Source: Deltaproteobacteria bacterium (lineage in GTDB: Bacteria > Myxococcota_A > Polyangia > JAAYKL01). Taken from it: a stretch of 44,072 nt of DNA. The DNA lies in assembly GCA_016935665.1 (NCBI GenBank), contig JAFGQN010000194.1:1-44072 (forward strand), given 5' to 3'. The notes below the pieces were generated by a model that was not told the DNA's origin, did no database searches, and saw only the letters and a list, made by a program, of their open reading frames with translations. Shown one piece after another: positions 42,919-44,072 of the stretch (positions are counted from its first letter, which is position 1; every line of letters begins with the position of its first letter). A program made the position numbers and the translations under genes.

Positions 42919-43437
42919 ATGCTTCAGTCGTACTTGCAGTTGCGCGATCGAACCGATCGCTTTTTCGAATCCGTGGCATCCAGATACAGTGATCAGATTG
43001 TTTGCAAACCCGGTTGCAGCAAATGCTGTATGGGTGGGTTGACCGTTGTTATTGTGGAGGCAGTGGCTTTGGGAACAGGCCTTGGCCTTTCAAGGGATCA
43101 TGTGCATATACAGGCAGGACAGGAGCCGCTTCGCAACTATGGTCCCTGTGCCTTTCTGGACGAGCGCGGACATTGTCTTGCATATGCCCACCGCCCCCTG
43201 GTGTGTCGCACACATGGGATGCCTTTGCTCCATCCCGAGCAGCAGGAAATATCTATTTGTGATTTGAATTTTGGGGGGATAGCGCCCCACAGTTCGGCTG
43301 TTCTCAATACGGAAAATCTGAATGCAGCGCTTTTTGCCGCCAATATCGTGTATTGCCAGACGGAAGGGTTGGACTCCAGATCGAGAATCGCCCTTGATCG
43401 CCTTGCAGAGTTGGCAGGGATATCCGTCCGGAAATGA
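42919..43437 (+). CDS. YkgJ-type cysteine-cluster protein
   Basis: A 172-aa protein of the YkgJ family (CxxCxxxCC-like), predicted to bind zinc or an Fe-S cluster. The cluster motif CKPGCSKCC lies near residue 29. A second group follows: GPCAFLDERGHCLAYAHRPLVCRTHG with three Cys in family spacing, and a Cys in SICDLNF. Function of the family is largely unknown. GAGG lies 6 nt before the ATG at 42919; a TTG at 42907 in frame is less likely. No partner is visible. Confidence 0.85.
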   Translation: MLQSYLQLRDRTDRFFESVASRYSDQIVCKPGCSKCCMGGLTVVIVEAVALGTGLGLSRDHVHIQAGQEPLRNYGPCAFLDERGHCLAYAHRPLVCRTHGMPLLHPEQQEISICDLNFGGIAPHSSAVLNTENLNAALFAANIVYCQTEGLDSRSRIALDRLAELAGISVRK

Positions 43438-43519
43438 AAAGTACATCTTTTGGAATTGGTTGGTATGTTTCTAATTTGAATTAACATTGATTTTTGACGT
43501 TAATACCTCTAGAAATGAG

Positions 43520-43525
43520 TATAAT
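43520..43525 (+). promoter_or_regulatory. -10 element before the mini-cytochrome gene
   Basis: A perfect TATAAT lies 80 nt before the ATG. TTGACG at 43494-43499 is the only -35 candidate, but its 20-nt spacing is too wide. Confidence 0.45.
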
Positions 43526-43605
43526 CATACCTGTATTCGCTGGATTATTCAGGTACTGAGACTGAAATTAGAGAATTGGGCCGCCGATGCCCAAAGGAGT
43601 TGAAC

Positions 43606-43827
43606 ATGAAGCATTTGCTGTTTGTAGTTGTTATTGCAACAATGTTTGTTAGTGCTCTCGCAATGGGCAACAAAAATATTAATAAAATTCATAAGGGCAT
43701 GGTTCAGAATGGGAAAAAGGTCAATTGTGTTTTCTGTCATAAAGATACAGCTATTCCCAGAGAAAAGGGCGCAGATTACAAAAAGTTGTTAAAGACACCC
43801 AGTTGTGCCGGAGAAAAATGTCACTGA
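43606..43827 (+). CDS. Small periplasmic c-type cytochrome (two haem sites)
   Basis: A 73-aa exported protein. The signal peptide (LLFVVVIATMFVSALA) is cleaved near residue 19-20. The mature part has CVFCH at 41-45 and a second site C67-x4-C72-H73 (CAGEKCH), the wider spacing known from cytochrome c3-type proteins. His29 may be a distal ligand. It looks like a shortened class III/c7 cytochrome with the second haem motif at the very C-terminus. AAGGAG lies 6 nt before the ATG. It would carry electrons in the periplasm; the partners are not in the window. Confidence 0.85.
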   Translation: MKHLLFVVVIATMFVSALAMGNKNINKIHKGMVQNGKKVNCVFCHKDTAIPREKGADYKKLLKTPSCAGEKCH

Positions 43828-43950
43828 AAATTGCTCACCTTCATGCCTGAATAATGGGATGAAGCATGAATGTAGAAGTTGCTAATATGTTATTTTTAAA
43901 GGCTTTTGTTTTCGTGCGAAGTTTTTTTTTAAAAATAGTGCAATAAAAGG

Positions 43951-43979
43951 TTGACCAATTTTTACTCCTGATGTAATTC
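43951..43979 (+). promoter_or_regulatory. Candidate promoter of the tRNA-Pro gene
   Basis: TTGACC (43951-43956) and TAATTC (43974-43979) are 17 nt apart, ending 22 nt before the tRNA. The -35 is good; the -10 is weak. Confidence 0.45.
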
Positions 43980-44001
43980 CACTGATACAAGATTTTTTTA
44001 T

Positions 44002-44072
44002 CGGGGCGTAGCGCAGCCTGGTAGCGCGCTTCGTTCGGGACGAAGAAGTCGGAGGTTCAAATCCTCTCGCCC
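44002..44072 (+). tRNA. tRNA-Pro(CGG), 3' end cut by the window
   Basis: The cloverleaf is readable: acceptor CGGGGCG, D-arm GCGC..GCGC, anticodon stem CTTCG/CGAAG with loop TTCGGGA (anticodon CGG), T-arm GGAGG-TTCAAAT-CCTCT, and 3' acceptor CGCCC. The last two acceptor bases and any CCA lie outside the window. Confidence 0.95.

Overview
The window reads as a chromosomal segment of a free-living Gram-negative bacterium of the Myxococcota / former Deltaproteobacteria type. I base this on two FHA-domain proteins, many lipoproteins with Asp/Gly/Ser low-complexity spacers, a fibro-slime domain, seven-blade-propeller and lectin-like surface proteins, an EAL protein and small multihaem-type cytochromes, at roughly half G+C. 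Genus cannot be assigned. I see no insertion sequence, prophage, integrase or CRISPR array, so this looks like core chromosome with a surface-polysaccharide region embedded in it.

Layout. 1-5,000: tmRNA (minus), a flavin-reductase-like protein, a secreted beta-lactamase-family serine hydrolase, and an EAL/YkuI_C-type protein. 4,800-9,450: an Fe-alcohol dehydrogenase/ABM monooxygenase pair, a single-domain response regulator, DNA polymerase IV, and a double-FHA membrane protein. 9,700-16,000: sugar-nucleotide epimerase, TPR protein (apparent AUU start), PIN-PhoH ATPase, extensin-like lipoprotein, O6-alkylguanine methyltransferase and a LysR regulator. 16,290-20,605: carA-carB with a 4-nt overlap. 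20,606-21,225: a gene-free stretch holding a strong candidate structured small RNA on the minus strand. 21,226-25,242: FHA/zinc-ribbon protein, unknown lipoprotein, PBP4-type DacB. 25,414-37,826: a surface/extracellular region of lipoproteins around a cellulose-synthase-like GT2, a seven-blade propeller lipoprotein, a GH6 glucanase, a lectin-like lipoprotein and a lipoprotein built like the catalytic half of glucan water dikinases. 37,878-40,066: pyrC, rpe and a ribbon-helix-helix regulator whose upstream region carries a perfect tandem repeat. 40,297-44,072: coiled-coil protein, a very basic 36-aa protein, RNase J, a YkgJ-type Cys-cluster protein, a mini c-type cytochrome and the start of tRNA-Pro(CGG).

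How the genes may work together. carA, carB and pyrC supply pyrimidine synthesis. tmRNA, RNase J and PhoH belong to RNA and translation quality control. dinB and ogt belong to DNA damage tolerance. The 25.4-37.8 kb block is the most unusual part. GT2, propeller protein and GH6 follow one another in the order of the Streptomyces cslA-glxA-cslZ glucan locus. The nearby lipoprotein with phospho-histidine and ATP-grasp domains suggests, as inference only, a glucan-related extracytoplasmic activity not described for such loci.
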